Positions 1 to 7,740 are shown, counted from the first letter of the stretch. The stretch: DNA of 64,000 nucleotides from DASZRZ01 sp963732925 (GCA_963732925.1 CAVTBJ010000007.1:62001-126000), one strand, 5' to 3'. Numbers and translations: made by a program. Notes: generated by a model not told the origin, from the letters alone.

Positions 1-286
1 GAGCAACGCCAGGGTGTCAAGCTGGAAATGCCAAGGCAACGCTTTACAAATACACTGGATCGCATTGGGCCAGGGCCGATCCTGCAGCGCCCCGGAGCCG
101 TCAGTTTTCAACTTCTTGTCCGTTTTTTTGCGGGGAGTCGCTCGATCTGGATACGCAGGAAGAAAGCCACGAGACGCACGCGACGCACCGCGAATTCCCC
201 AGCGTTGTGGGGATGAGCACAGCAGTGAATTAAAAATTGTGGATTGGAGCTTTCGGTGTCACGTCCGATGGCTCCTTGAGAATCGA

Positions 287-363
287 TGGCGGGGACGACG
301 AGACTCGAACTCGCGACCTCTGCCGTGACAGGGCAGCGTTCTAACCAACTGAACTACGTCCCC
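287..363 (-). tRNA. tRNA-Asp (anticodon GTC)
   Basis: Read on the minus strand this is a complete 77-nt class I tRNA. The seven-base acceptor arms GGGGACG and CGTCCCC pair fully. The anticodon loop is CTGTCAC, giving GTC (Asp), and the T arm carries the usual GTTCGAGTC core. The discriminator is G and the CCA end is encoded. It lies 52 nt downstream of tRNA-Val and is probably co-transcribed with it. Confidence 0.95.
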
Positions 364-376
364 AGCCGCTGGAAAC

Positions 377-394
377 CCGCGCGGAAACGCGCGG
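377..394. other. Hairpin between the two tRNA genes
   Basis: A perfect 7-bp stem (CCGCGCG / CGCGCGG) closed by a GAAA tetraloop fills the spacer between tRNA-Val and tRNA-Asp. On the transcribed minus strand the loop reads TTTC. It has no T run, so it is more likely a processing or structural element than a terminator; this is inference. Confidence 0.45.
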
Positions 395-415
395 CAAGCG
401 TGAAGTGCAGCATCG

Positions 416-492
416 TGGTGGGCAGTGCAGGACTCGAACCTGCGACCTTCTGCTTGTAAGGCAGACGCTCTAACCAACTGAGCTAACCGCCC
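416..492 (-). tRNA. tRNA-Val (anticodon TAC)
   Basis: Minus-strand reading gives a complete 77-nt tRNA. The acceptor stem GGGCGGT / ACTGCCC has one G-T pair. The anticodon loop CTTACAA gives anticodon TAC (Val). D and T arms are canonical, the discriminator is A and CCA is encoded. It is the first gene of a short tRNA-Val/tRNA-Asp unit. Confidence 0.95.
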
Positions 493-562
493 GTAGTCAC
501 CAGCCCTGTGGTCGGGCGCTTCGGACAGGAGCAAGTCCGCCTCAATCCACGCTCTGCAGTGG

Positions 563-592
563 AGTATACCCGAGGGCGGAAAAGTTGGTCAA
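563..592 (-). promoter_or_regulatory. Sigma-70 type promoter for tRNA-Val/tRNA-Asp
   Basis: On the minus strand a -35 box TTGACC (587-592) and a -10 box TATACT (563-568) are separated by 18 nt. Transcription would start near 556 and give a leader of about 64 nt before tRNA-Val. Both hexamers are close to consensus and nothing else on this strand needs a promoter here. Confidence 0.6.
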
Positions 593-742
593 ACGTCGTT
601 GGGGGAGGTATCCTTCGGGAAAAATTCGGCTACACCCTCCTGGTGGGGTGGAGTGGGGAATCGGATCTGCGGTGGGACTGGGAAATTTGGTCAGAGATTT
701 GGGAACATCCCAGTCCCTGAGTCCAGTGATATATTCCTCCAA

Positions 743-955
743 ATGCCTCCATACCAAACGGAAACTGATGCGGCTTATCAGATCACGAGAGCAACAATCG
801 AATCAATTCTGGAGCCGGTTAAGGATTCGATTGCCACAGTGTTGGGTCCCACAGCAATAGAAGTGGGCCAGTTGTTTGCGGACTACGCCCGAGTGTTTCG
901 TTTTCAGCAGACTCAAAATCCTTACGCGTCTCCGATTCCGGAAAGTGGCATGTAA
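743..955 (+). CDS. Short hypothetical protein, possible DUF4393-like N-terminal remnant
   Basis: This is a 70-residue frame starting at an ATG, with no good Shine-Dalgarno in front of it. The sequence looks like real amphipathic protein: a segment running ILEPVKDSIATVLGPTAIEV followed by GQLFADYARVF resembles the start of DUF4393 proteins, which are normally several times longer. If that is right, this is the stump of a larger gene cut off 50 nt before tRNA-Leu. The frame is open upstream to about 599, but that part does not look like protein. Function unknown; the family link is tentative and rests on memory of the motif. Confidence 0.35.
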   Translation: MPPYQTETDAAYQITRATIESILEPVKDSIATVLGPTAIEVGQLFADYARVFRFQQTQNPYASPIPESGM

Positions 956-1006
956 ACTCCGACCGGGTAGCTTGTGGTAGGTTATTGGCAGTGAAAAATA
1001 GGTTAA

Positions 1007-1330
1007 GCCGGCGTGGCGGAATCGCAGACGCGGCGGACTCAGACAAAACTTGAGTGCTCACCGGGAAACCGGCGATGCAGAACTGCTCAAAGTCGGGGAA
1101 ACCTGTTCAATGGCAATCCCGAGCCAAGCCTGAAAAATGTTTCAGGAAGGTGTAGAGACTAGACGGGCAGCACCTAACCTCCGTTCTTCGGAGCATGGGG
1201 AAGGGATAGTCCAGGCCCCAAACCTAAGTGAGGCGCGCTCGCGCCGCACAGAGGGCGGCGAAAGCCGTAGAGGTAAGAAAATCCGCTGGGCGCAAAGCCC
1301 GTGTGGGTTCGACTCCCTCCGCCGGCACCA
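1007..1330 (+). tRNA. tRNA-Leu (anticodon CAA), interrupted by a group I intron
   Basis: The 5' exon is 1007-1040 and the 3' exon 1278-1330. Joined, they form a class II tRNA: acceptor GCCGGCG / CGCCGGC, anticodon stem GCGGA / TCCGC, seven-base loop CTCAAAA with anticodon CAA, a long variable arm (GGGC / GCCC with a GCAAA-type loop), a normal T arm and encoded CCA. Without removing the 237-nt insert the anticodon loop cannot form. The insert sits between bases 34 and 35 of the anticodon, the position occupied by the well-known cyanobacterial and plastid tRNA-Leu(UAA) intron. Confidence 0.92.
1041..1277 (+). ncRNA. Group I self-splicing intron, IC3-like
   Basis: The 237-nt insert contains the conserved core of tRNA group I introns. 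Around 1112-1130 is a GCAATCCCGAGCCAAGCC-type P/Q element, and around 1148-1166 a GGTGTAGAGACTAGACGG element that matches the R/P7 region of plastid trnL introns. The 5' exon end ACTC (1037-1040) pairs with GAGT (1052-1055), forming P1. The last intron base is G1277, the expected terminal guanosine. The splice-site pair in P1 is therefore C-G, not the usual U-G wobble. There is no open frame large enough for a homing endonuclease inside it. Confidence 0.9.
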
Positions 1331-1374
1331 TCTTTTCTCGATACATCCCGCCGCCTCAATGCCCAAGCAGTTGG

Positions 1375-1390
1375 TGTGACGCTCGTCACA
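1375..1390. promoter_or_regulatory. CRP/FNR-family operator
   Basis: TGTGACGCTCGTCACA is an exact match to the CRP consensus TGTGA-N6-TCACA and a perfect inverted repeat with 7-bp arms. It lies 133 nt upstream of the exported Met/His-rich gene. A possible -10 box TTATAT (1417-1422) would place the site about 41-47 nt upstream of the transcription start, as expected for an activator overlapping the -35 region. A Crp/Fnr-type protein is encoded at 5875-6605. Confidence 0.6.
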
Positions 1391-1522
1391 GCGATTACCG
1401 TGCCGATAGCTCAAGGTTATATGCGGTCCAGTCGATGAGCTACGTGTTCAGGATTCGCCGACTGAAAAAAGTTTCGCAAACAAAAAAGAAGAACGGTCCG
1501 AGCTCTCGAAGGGAGTCTAGAG

Positions 1523-2254
1523 ATGAAATCAAAAACATGGGTCCCATTGTTGGGCATCGCCGCATTGTCCCTGTTTGGTATTCGCGTGGCAGCACAGCAG
1601 TCCGGCCATGAGCAAAGTGGGATGATGTCTCCCGACGTGATGGCTCAGCATCAGCAGATGATGAGCCAGCATGAGGAGCTGAGGTCCTTAATTGATCAAC
1701 TTAGCCAGAGTTTCGCATCGCTGGAAAACGAGAAGGACCCTGCCGTTTTGAAGAGGAAGTTAGCCGAGCACGGCGCATTGCTCAAGCAGCTGCAGAGCAA
1801 GTTCCAACAAAGCTCGGAAATGATGGATATGATGGGACAGATGATGCACCATTCCATGGTCATGCAGCATGGCGAGCAGGCTATGGGATTCAGCCAGAGT
1901 GCAACCACCCACCACTTCTTCCTGACCAAAGATGGCGGTCTGATTCAAGTCGAGGTGGACGACCCGAAGGATACCAAGAACCGCGACCTGATCCGGACCC
2001 ATCTGGCGCACATTGCGCAGGCCTTTCCCGCGGGGGACTTCTCCGACCCACTTGCGGTGCATAATCGTTACCCGGACGGTGTCCCAGTGATGCAGCAGTT
2101 GAAGGGCGATATCCGGTACACCTTCGAGCAGACTCCGAGCGGAGCTCGAGTCGTGATCCACACCACCAATTCACGGGCACTAGAGGCGATTCACCAATTC
2201 CTTCGTTTTCAAATCACGGACCACCAGACGGGAGATAGCCTGAACGTGAATTGA
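1523..2254 (+). CDS. Exported Met/His-rich protein of unknown function
   Basis: This 243-residue protein opens with a signal peptide (lysines at 2 and 4, hydrophobic core to about residue 22, then VAAQQ). Residues 27-125 are a helical, coiled-coil-prone region very rich in Met and His, with runs such as MMDMMGQMMHHSMVM, typical of periplasmic proteins that bind copper or other soft metals. Residues 130-240 form a second, globular domain containing HHFFLTKDGG and a C-terminal IHQFLRFQITDHQTGD. GGGAG lies upstream of the ATG. A CRP-type operator precedes it and a Cys-rich mini-protein follows. Metal handling is inferred from composition only; I do not recognise a named family. Confidence 0.75.
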   Translation: MKSKTWVPLLGIAALSLFGIRVAAQQSGHEQSGMMSPDVMAQHQQMMSQHEELRSLIDQLSQSFASLENEKDPAVLKRKLAEHGALLKQLQSKFQQSSEMMDMMGQMMHHSMVMQHGEQAMGFSQSATTHHFFLTKDGGLIQVEVDDPKDTKNRDLIRTHLAHIAQAFPAGDFSDPLAVHNRYPDGVPVMQQLKGDIRYTFEQTPSGARVVIHTTNSRALEAIHQFLRFQITDHQTGDSLNVN

Positions 2255-2368
2255 ATGGTGGTGAATGTAGTAGGTTAGATAAGACGTGAGGCCTAGGCAG
2301 TTCCTCTGGCGTTCGGGAGCATTGCCGGAGGGAATCCGCCGCAACAGGCACACGAGAGGGAGTTCGAG

Positions 2369-2515
2369 ATGGCACGAAATGTTGGAGATCGCTACGTCTG
2401 CGAAAAATGTGGAGCGACGCTCGTCTACGAGAAAGGGTGTCCCTGTCCTCCGAGCATGCCCCATTCGGAGATCTGCTGCGGGGTACAAATGAAGCTTGTT
2501 CCGCCTAAGAAATAG
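2369..2515 (+). CDS. 48-residue desulforedoxin-like Cys protein
   Basis: This is a small gene with a purine-rich GAGAGGGAG ribosome site a few bases upstream of the ATG. The protein opens VGDRYVCEKCG and ends ICCGVQMKLVP. This is the pattern of the desulforedoxin/desulfoferrodoxin N-terminal iron domain: CxxC near the start and adjacent CC followed by G-x-x-M-K-L. Cysteines are at 11, 14, 24, 26, 36 and 37. The extra CPCPP segment between the two pairs is unusual and could add a metal ligand. It follows the Met/His-rich exported protein by about 115 nt on the same strand. Iron or zinc binding is inferred from the motif; the redox partner is unknown. Confidence 0.7.
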   Translation: MARNVGDRYVCEKCGATLVYEKGCPCPPSMPHSEICCGVQMKLVPPKK

Positions 2516-2521
2516 TAAGGA

Positions 2522-2825
2522 CTACGCAGCGTTCCATCTCCACCGATCTCTCGTGCTGGCCGATCGCAATTCGAGGGCTCTGGCGAGCCGCTGCCATTCG
2601 GCGATGTGAAGATTGACGTAGCCGTGGCGGTAATATTCCCATGCGCCCAGGATTCCGATGGGGGGGAACCATAACGCCCAGCGTGGTGCCTTGCGCTTCA
2701 TGCTGCGAAAGCCCGAACAAGAGGGCCAAGGCTGGAACAATGAGGACGCCGCCACCGCTCCCGATCAGGCCGGTCAGCGCTCCAGCTGCCAGTCCCAAGA
2801 TCAGACAAAAGAGATTTTGAGCCAT
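2522..2825 (-). pseudogene. TauE/SafE-family permease, truncated and frameshifted
   Basis: The start is well formed (AAAGAGGAAGCT before the ATG) and the first 50 residues are typical of TauE/SafE anion exporters: a first membrane helix with LGLAAGALTGLIGSGGG, then IVPALALLFGLSQHEAQGTTL. The frame then breaks at a run of seven G (2660-2666). The continuation, PIGILGAWEYYRHGYVNLHI, is in another frame and matches the same family. Nothing of the remaining six or so helices is present; after that the sequence loses family character and stops. The family is about 250 residues long, so roughly two thirds is missing. This is a remnant, not a working transporter. Confidence 0.75.
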
Positions 2826-2932
2826 AGCTTCCTCTTTCCCTTTCGTTTTGGCCCTCCCCGGGCGCCCGTTCCGTGTTCCGTCGCCGGAACACACTACGAC
2901 ACCCAAGTACGCTCTTCGCGCTACGGTGAAGG

Positions 2933-3457
2933 GTGTTCGACCGTTCCGGTCGTATCCGCATATTTCAGCTCGATCCCGCGGAGATTGCTCCCGGCCAGTT
3001 CGTATATAAAGTTCGGAAACTTGTGGAAGAGACGCATGCGACGATCCTTGTTATCGATAGTTTGAATGGGTTCCTCAATGCGATGCCCGGGGAACAATTC
3101 CTGGTGTTGCAGCTTCATGAACTGCTTACCTATCTCGATCAGCAGGGAGTTACGACAATACTTACGCTTGCCCAGCACGGCTTCATTGGCAATGGCATCG
3201 ATGCTCCCATCGACGTCAGCTATCTTGCCGACACAGTCCTCTTGTTCCGTTATTTCGAAACGGACGGAGAACTCAGGCAGGCCCTCTCCGTTCTCAAGAA
3301 GAGGAGCGGAGCCCACGAGCGGACCATCCATTCATTGTCGTTCAAAGCTGGCACCGTCGAGGTTGGACCAGCGCTCACAAACTTCCGAGGCATCATGACG
3401 GGTCTCCCCCAGGCGAACGGGGAATCCCTGTTACATAAAAATGATCGGGCTCACTGA
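2933..3457 (+). pseudogene. KaiC-like RecA-fold ATPase, C-terminal fragment
   Basis: The frame opens after a stop at 2927-2929 and begins with GTG. It encodes only the C-terminal part of a KaiC-type ATPase: Walker B strand ATILVIDSLNG, the segment FLVLQLHELLTYLDQQGVTT, then LADTVLLFRYFE, LKKRSGAHERTIHSL and a closing NFRGIMTG. The Walker A half of this domain and the whole first KaiC domain, some 300 residues, are absent, and the 105 nt between it and the TauE start cannot hold them. It ends 9 nt before the histidine kinase at 3467. KaiC-like proteins are often paired with kinases, so an original operon that lost its 5' part is likely. Confidence 0.75.
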
Positions 3458-3466
3458 GATTGCCGT

Positions 3467-4639
3467 ATGAAGGACCTGCAGATCATAGTTGTTGCACCTA
3501 CCGGCCGCGATGGCCTGCTGATCTGTAATCTATTGACGCCCATCGATCTTCAAGCAGTCCAATTCTCCGATTGCGAGGCTGCGTGCCGCGAGGCGGAGCG
3601 TGGTATAGGTGTATTCGTCATCGCTGACGAAGTTCTCGATGCCGCTAACATCGCAATGATTGCTTATTTCATCGCCGGGCAGCCGGCGTGGTCGGATCTT
3701 CCTTTGATTGTGCTCACCAGCGGTGGAGAAGTGACAACCTTAAGTGAAATCCGGCGCAAGTGTCGCGAGCCGCTAGGAAATGTCAACCTGCTCGAAAGAC
3801 CCGTTCGGCCGGAGACTCTTATCAGCACGGTACAGGGCGCCATCCGCGCACGTACCCGCCAATACGAAGTACGAGACCACTTGCAACTGGAGAAGTTCGC
3901 TGCCGATGCCCTACGCAAGTCTGAAAAACTTGCGATCGTCGGGCGTCTGGCGGCCACTATCGCTCACGAAGTCAACAATCCGCTTGCCGCCGTCATCAAC
4001 CTTCACTATCTGATGGCGGCTGCCACGTCCCTCGATGAAGTCAAGGGCTATTTGCATACGGCCGATGAGGAGTTGGCACGCGTTGCCGAGATCACGACCC
4101 AGACGCTTCGGTTCCACCGCGAAAGCACGATCCCGGCCAGTGTGAAAGTCGCCGACATTCTCGATTCTGTTTTGAAGCTTTATGAGCGCAAGTTAGCCCA
4201 AAGCAATATCATCGTTGATCGGCATTTTGATCGCTCCGCCCTTATCAGTGGCTTTGCCGGCGAACTGCGTCAGCTAATCGCGAATCTGGTCAGCAATGCT
4301 GCAGATGCCATGCATACCGGGGGCAAGCTCCGATTGCGCATTATGCGCGCTACGGAGCGCCAAAACGGCCTCCGGCGTGGCATTCGCGTGGTCGTGGCTG
4401 ACACCGGCGGGGGAATCCCGGTCAGTATCCGGAACAAGATTTTCGAACCGTTCATTACTACTAAGATCGACACTGGGAGTGGACTTGGCTTATGGGTGAG
4501 TTCCGAGATTGTTCGCAAGCATAGCGGTGCTCTGCGCTTCAGATCCCGCCTCGGTCGCGGTACCGTGTTTTCTATCTTTCTGCCCCTTCAACCGTCTTCC
4601 ACACCGCATATTGAGACATCGGCGGCCTCGCTCGTCTGA
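3467..4639 (+). CDS. Sensor histidine kinase with N-terminal receiver-like domain
   Basis: The protein has 390 residues and no membrane segments. Residues 1-130 have the size and strand pattern of a receiver domain, with an acidic pair D54-E55 after the third strand and LLERPVRPETL at the end, where the conserved Lys-Pro of receivers appears as Arg-Pro. A short coiled linker leads to a HisKA helix with the phospho-acceptor H167 in IAHEVNNPL. The ATPase domain has the N box NLVSNAADAM, G1 ADTGGGI, F box FEPF and G2 GSGLGL. It is cytosolic and probably took its input from the KaiC-like protein encoded just upstream, now truncated. The output partner is unknown. Confidence 0.88.
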   Translation: MKDLQIIVVAPTGRDGLLICNLLTPIDLQAVQFSDCEAACREAERGIGVFVIADEVLDAANIAMIAYFIAGQPAWSDLPLIVLTSGGEVTTLSEIRRKCREPLGNVNLLERPVRPETLISTVQGAIRARTRQYEVRDHLQLEKFAADALRKSEKLAIVGRLAATIAHEVNNPLAAVINLHYLMAAATSLDEVKGYLHTADEELARVAEITTQTLRFHRESTIPASVKVADILDSVLKLYERKLAQSNIIVDRHFDRSALISGFAGELRQLIANLVSNAADAMHTGGKLRLRIMRATERQNGLRRGIRVVVADTGGGIPVSIRNKIFEPFITTKIDTGSGLGLWVSSEIVRKHSGALRFRSRLGRGTVFSIFLPLQPSSTPHIETSAASLV

Positions 4640-4722
4640 TCAACTCCGCGCTGTTCTTGTTTCACTTCTTTCAATGCAGGGTGATTGTCTAGGTCTCGAC
4701 CAAACATTCGAGAGGGCGGCGA

Positions 4723-4738
4723 GCACCAATTTTGGTGC
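4723..4738. repeat. Inverted repeat in the gap between two kinases
   Basis: GCACCAATTTTGGTGC has 7-bp arms around TT. It lies in the 298-nt gap 4640-4937 between two convergent histidine kinase genes. The same gap holds a short GGGAATGGGAATG tandem (around 4842-4856) and an 8-bp inverted repeat CGGGTCGG/CCGACCCG near 4886-4903. No T tract follows, so none of these is a convincing terminator. I see no gene in the gap. Confidence 0.35.
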
Positions 4739-4937
4739 AATCCGCGTGGCGCGTAGCACTTTTCACGTCCCATAAGCTTATCCGGTCAAACCTGATTGGG
4801 GGATAGCTATAGAGGCTGGGAAAATTCCTGCACCGTGGGGGATGGGAATGGGAATGTGATCTCGGATGGGAATGGTACTCGTTCCCGGGTCGGAACCGAC
4901 CCGTCTGTGAGCTCTCTGTGAAATTTGGGAGAGATGC

Positions 4938-5684
4938 TTATGCGGGCAGGAACATCGAAAATACAGTGCCGCTTCGATTGCTTCTGGTTGTGCTCCGGAC
5001 GCGCAGCTTTCCGTGATGTTTCTGCGCGATATCCTTGACCAAGGCCAGGCCCATGCCGCTGCCTCCAGAGCCCTTGGTTGTAAAGAATCGCTCAAAAATT
5101 CTTGTGAGATGGTCGCTGCTGATTCCAGAGCCATTGTCGCCCACAGTCAGGCGAACTCCGCTCTTGTGCGCTCCGTTCCATTCGTGTGCGGCGTAGGTCC
5201 GCACCTGCAATTTGCCACCTTCGGGCATTGCATCCATGGCGTTCAGCAGAAGATTCGAGAGCATCTGCCTCAGCTCTCCCGGATAGGCCAAGATGTGGGT
5301 TGGATCGGTACATGTGCTGACTTTAATCCCCTTCTGCTCCAAGCTCGACCTGTAGACGTCGACAACACTCTCAACCAGTGCAGCCACATCCGTGTCTTCC
5401 GGTTCCGGGCCGGCCTTATACGGTGCGAGAGCCCTACGCGCAATTTGAGCGACACGGCCTAGCTCCTGCTCAATCAGAAGCAGATAATGACGGCCGGTTT
5501 CACTCTGAACTTCGGAACCGAGGAGATGGAGCAAGTTCAAGATGGAATCAAGGGGATTGTTGATCTCATGCGCGGCAGAAATTGAAAGGGCAGAGTCCCG
5601 GGCAGTAGTCTGTTGTGACTGTTGCAAATCTGCCGTGAGTCTGTCCTCTACTGCCATATTGCCCACCACCGAATCTGATGCCAA
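4938..5684 (-). CDS. Small cytosolic sensor histidine kinase
   Basis: The protein has 248 residues (a second ATG at 5657 is possible). It is little more than a kinase core: HisKA with phospho-acceptor H39 in AAHEINNPLDSILNLLHLL, then an ATPase domain with N box NLLLNAMDAMPEGG, G1 VGDNGSGI, F box FERFF and G2 GSGMGLALV. There is no sensor domain or membrane helix, so the signal must come from a partner or from a few N-terminal residues. It is convergent with the kinase at 3467 and divergent from the Crp/Fnr gene. A perfect 16-bp palindrome lies about 25 nt upstream of its start. The closest resemblance is to NtrB/ZraS-like kinase cores. Confidence 0.88.
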   Translation of the reverse strand: MASDSVVGNMAVEDRLTADLQQSQQTTARDSALSISAAHEINNPLDSILNLLHLLGSEVQSETGRHYLLLIEQELGRVAQIARRALAPYKAGPEPEDTDVAALVESVVDVYRSSLEQKGIKVSTCTDPTHILAYPGELRQMLSNLLLNAMDAMPEGGKLQVRTYAAHEWNGAHKSGVRLTVGDNGSGISSDHLTRIFERFFTTKGSGGSGMGLALVKDIAQKHHGKLRVRSTTRSNRSGTVFSMFLPA

Positions 5685-5708
5685 GCGTAGCGCGGGAGTT
5701 TATCACTG

Positions 5709-5724
5709 TGTTCGATATCGAACA
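5709..5724. promoter_or_regulatory. Perfect 16-bp palindrome, candidate operator
   Basis: TGTTCGATATCGAACA is a perfect palindrome in the divergent space between the small histidine kinase (minus) and the Crp/Fnr gene (plus). Its size and place suit a dimeric repressor or activator acting on one or both genes. It does not match the CRP consensus, so another factor would be expected. Inference from symmetry and position. Confidence 0.45.
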
Positions 5725-5874
5725 AAACAAAGACAATTCCGGACGAAGATAATTCCGAGTTCCCTGGTTTTTTACGCGTAAACTTGAAAAGTTTTCCTTC
5801 GCATATCTCCGCCGGGCCTTCGGGGCAACGGTCTTTTGCGCATCCAGACGAATTCGTCCGCGCAAAGGATCGCC

Positions 5875-6605
5875 ATGGTATCCAAGGGTTCTCGCACGCC
5901 AAGGAAGAAAACCGATAAGGCCGTCGACGGCCAAACAATCCACAACGCGATTCTGAAGGCAATGCCGCTCGAAAAATGGGCGGCGCTATTGCCCAGGTTG
6001 GAATTTGTCTCTCTCAGTCTTCATGACCTACTTCACGAAGCACGGGGGGAAATGGCCTACGGCTACTTCATTAACAGTGGAATGGCTTCGATTCTGACCG
6101 TGATGGAGGATGGGACCAGCGTCGAGGTCGGACTAATTGGACGAGAGGGTTTCGTGGGAACTGCCATGGTGGTGGGACTTCGCACGGCATCGACACGGGC
6201 GGTGACCCAAGCTGCGGGAGATGCCTTTCGCATCAAATCCAAAGATCTCCCGAAGGCTTTAGCGGAGTGTCCCAAACTGGAGTTCGAGCTAAATCGCTTC
6301 GCCTACGTTATGTCGCTGCAAGTTAGCCAGGCAGCAGCCTGCAACCGGTTGCATGACCTTGGAGAACGCCTCTCGCGCTGGTTGTTGATGTCGCAGGATC
6401 GCGTCGGATCGGACGTGCTTCCCTTGACTCACGATTTTCTCGCTCAGATGCTGGGAACCCGGCGTTCGAGCGTGACCAAGCCGCCGGTATGTTGCAAGAG
6501 GCAGGATTGATTGAGTACCGGCGCGGGAAAATCACCATCAAAGACCGACGCAAACTGGAGAAGGCATCTTGCGAATGCTATGCCGCAACCAGTCGGCCTG
6601 AATGA
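5875..6605 (+). pseudogene. Crp/Fnr-family transcription regulator, frameshifted near the C-terminus
   Basis: The ATG at 5875 is preceded by AAAGGAT. Residues 30-150 form the cyclic-nucleotide-type beta barrel (YGYFINSGMASILTVMEDGTS, VGLIGREGFVGTAMVVG), followed by the dimer helix and a helix-turn-helix with LTHDFLAQMLGTRRSSVT. The frame then breaks near 6478: one base is missing, and the expected continuation AGMLQEAGLIEYRRGKITI is found in the next frame, ending at the stop at 6603-6605. As written, the wing of the DNA-binding domain is lost and replaced by nine unrelated residues. It may be an assembly error. An acidobacterial type that lacks a clear cAMP site is likely, so its ligand is unknown. 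Its family site is present at 1375-1390. Confidence 0.8.
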
Positions 6606-7129
6606 CCCGTCCCGGCCCGGACACTTCTGTTCGATAAGCGACCGACGAGTGCTTGTGTCGGAAATGCCTTTTGAAACCTTCTGCAAAACCAGCAGCCGAA
6701 TTTCACGACATACCATCGGATCAAGCCAGTGTTCGAAAGCGTGCCTGAACCGGCTGGCCTGACATTGGCCTTACTTCAGCGGTTGCTGAGGCTCAGGAAC
6801 TCTGGCGCAGCGCTCAGGAAAACCTGACCTGCGACGTCTGTACCGCACTCCACCAATTCTGGAGCTCCGATGCCCGCTGCCCGGATCGCGCATTGGGACA
6901 GTGTCCGGGCGCGAAACAACCGGGCGGGTACGACCGTCTTCTGGCCGGGTTTCCCAGCGGTGGTTTGGTCTCACGTTTTCTGGCAGTCCTGGGCATCTTT
7001 TCCGGCCAAAAAGGAAACCAAACACTGAGGCAGTACCGAAAGCCGTCTGGATGGGGAAAACAGACCAGGGTTTCGGCCCGCTCACCTGAATTTCGCGGCC
7101 GGCCTGAAAATGCGCTAAAAAGGTGCCGT
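6606..7129. other. 524-nt stretch with no supported gene
   Basis: This lies between the Crp/Fnr tail and the receiver protein. Open frames exist on both strands but have arginine/proline-rich, low-complexity composition and no recognisable family. A GCTCAGGAA motif occurs twice around 6789-6824. It may be decayed coding sequence. Confidence 0.4.
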
Positions 7130-7516
7130 ATGAAAGCCGTTCTCTTTGTGGACGACCATCAGGTTCTCGCCCGCCTCAGCTGTGAAATCCTGGAAATGCA
7201 GGGTTATCGCGCCGTCTCCGCCTACAGCGCCAGCGAAGCTCTGGAAAAGTTTGCTCAGGAGCCCTTCGACATCCTGGTGACCGACTTCCGCATGGATGGC
7301 ATGGACGGCCTGGAACTGGCGCGCCAGGTTCACGTCCGCGACCCCAGAATTCCCGTCATCATCGTGACCGGCTACGGCCCGGTCGACGGCGGAGGCGAGG
7401 TCAAGGCCTGTCTCGCCAAGGAGGCGCTTTTCCCCGACCTGCTGGAGAAAATCAAAGCCTACCTGGATGAAGGCCCTTCTTCCGCCACAGTTGCGGAGAC
7501 CAGCAAGTCCGCCTGA
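7130..7516 (+). CDS. Single-domain response regulator
   Basis: This is a 128-residue receiver with no output domain. The acidic pocket is D8-D9 (LFVDDHQ), the phospho-acceptor D52 (LVTDFRMDGMDGLEL) and the threonine in VIIVTGYG. The usual Lys-Pro near strand 5 is replaced by a variant, CLAKEALFPDLLEKI, which keeps a lysine. The start chosen has AAAGG about 9 nt upstream; the frame is open further up but that part is not protein-like. Such receivers pass phosphate or act by protein contact. The two orphan kinases at 3467 and 4938 are the nearest possible donors, but no direct link is visible. Confidence 0.85.
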   Translation: MKAVLFVDDHQVLARLSCEILEMQGYRAVSAYSASEALEKFAQEPFDILVTDFRMDGMDGLELARQVHVRDPRIPVIIVTGYGPVDGGGEVKACLAKEALFPDLLEKIKAYLDEGPSSATVAETSKSA

Positions 7517-7740
7517 TCCTCTGTAGTAGCTCCGCAGAAATGCCGACCTGGGAAACGCCCGCCCGGCACGCCGTCCCGGGATGGCGGCACTCTCCGGGAG
7601 TCCACTCTCGGGGAGCCTCACTTTTTCTGAATCTGCGATACTAAGAACGAATCTGAACACGAGAACCTAAGTCCTCATAAAACCGGCGTGAAGGCGGGTC
7701 GCAGGAGCGCGCTGGTTGGAACCTGAACCGGGAGCCCGGA

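Noticed and set aside
599..742. Longer N-terminus for the gene at 743
   Set aside because: The upstream part is Gly/Trp-rich and not protein-like, and the region also carries the promoter of the tRNA-Val/tRNA-Asp unit on the other strand.
1007..2825. Integrated element at tRNA-Leu with attachment sites
   Set aside because: No integrase and no direct repeat of the tRNA 3' end was seen; the tRNA insert is an intron, not an integration.
4886..4903. CGGGTCGG-AA-CCGACCCG as a terminator for the kinase at 3467
   Set aside because: A two-base loop cannot form a proper hairpin and no T run follows.
6771..7085. Possible minus-strand gene upstream of the receiver protein
   Set aside because: Pro/Arg-rich, no conserved motif, no ribosome site.
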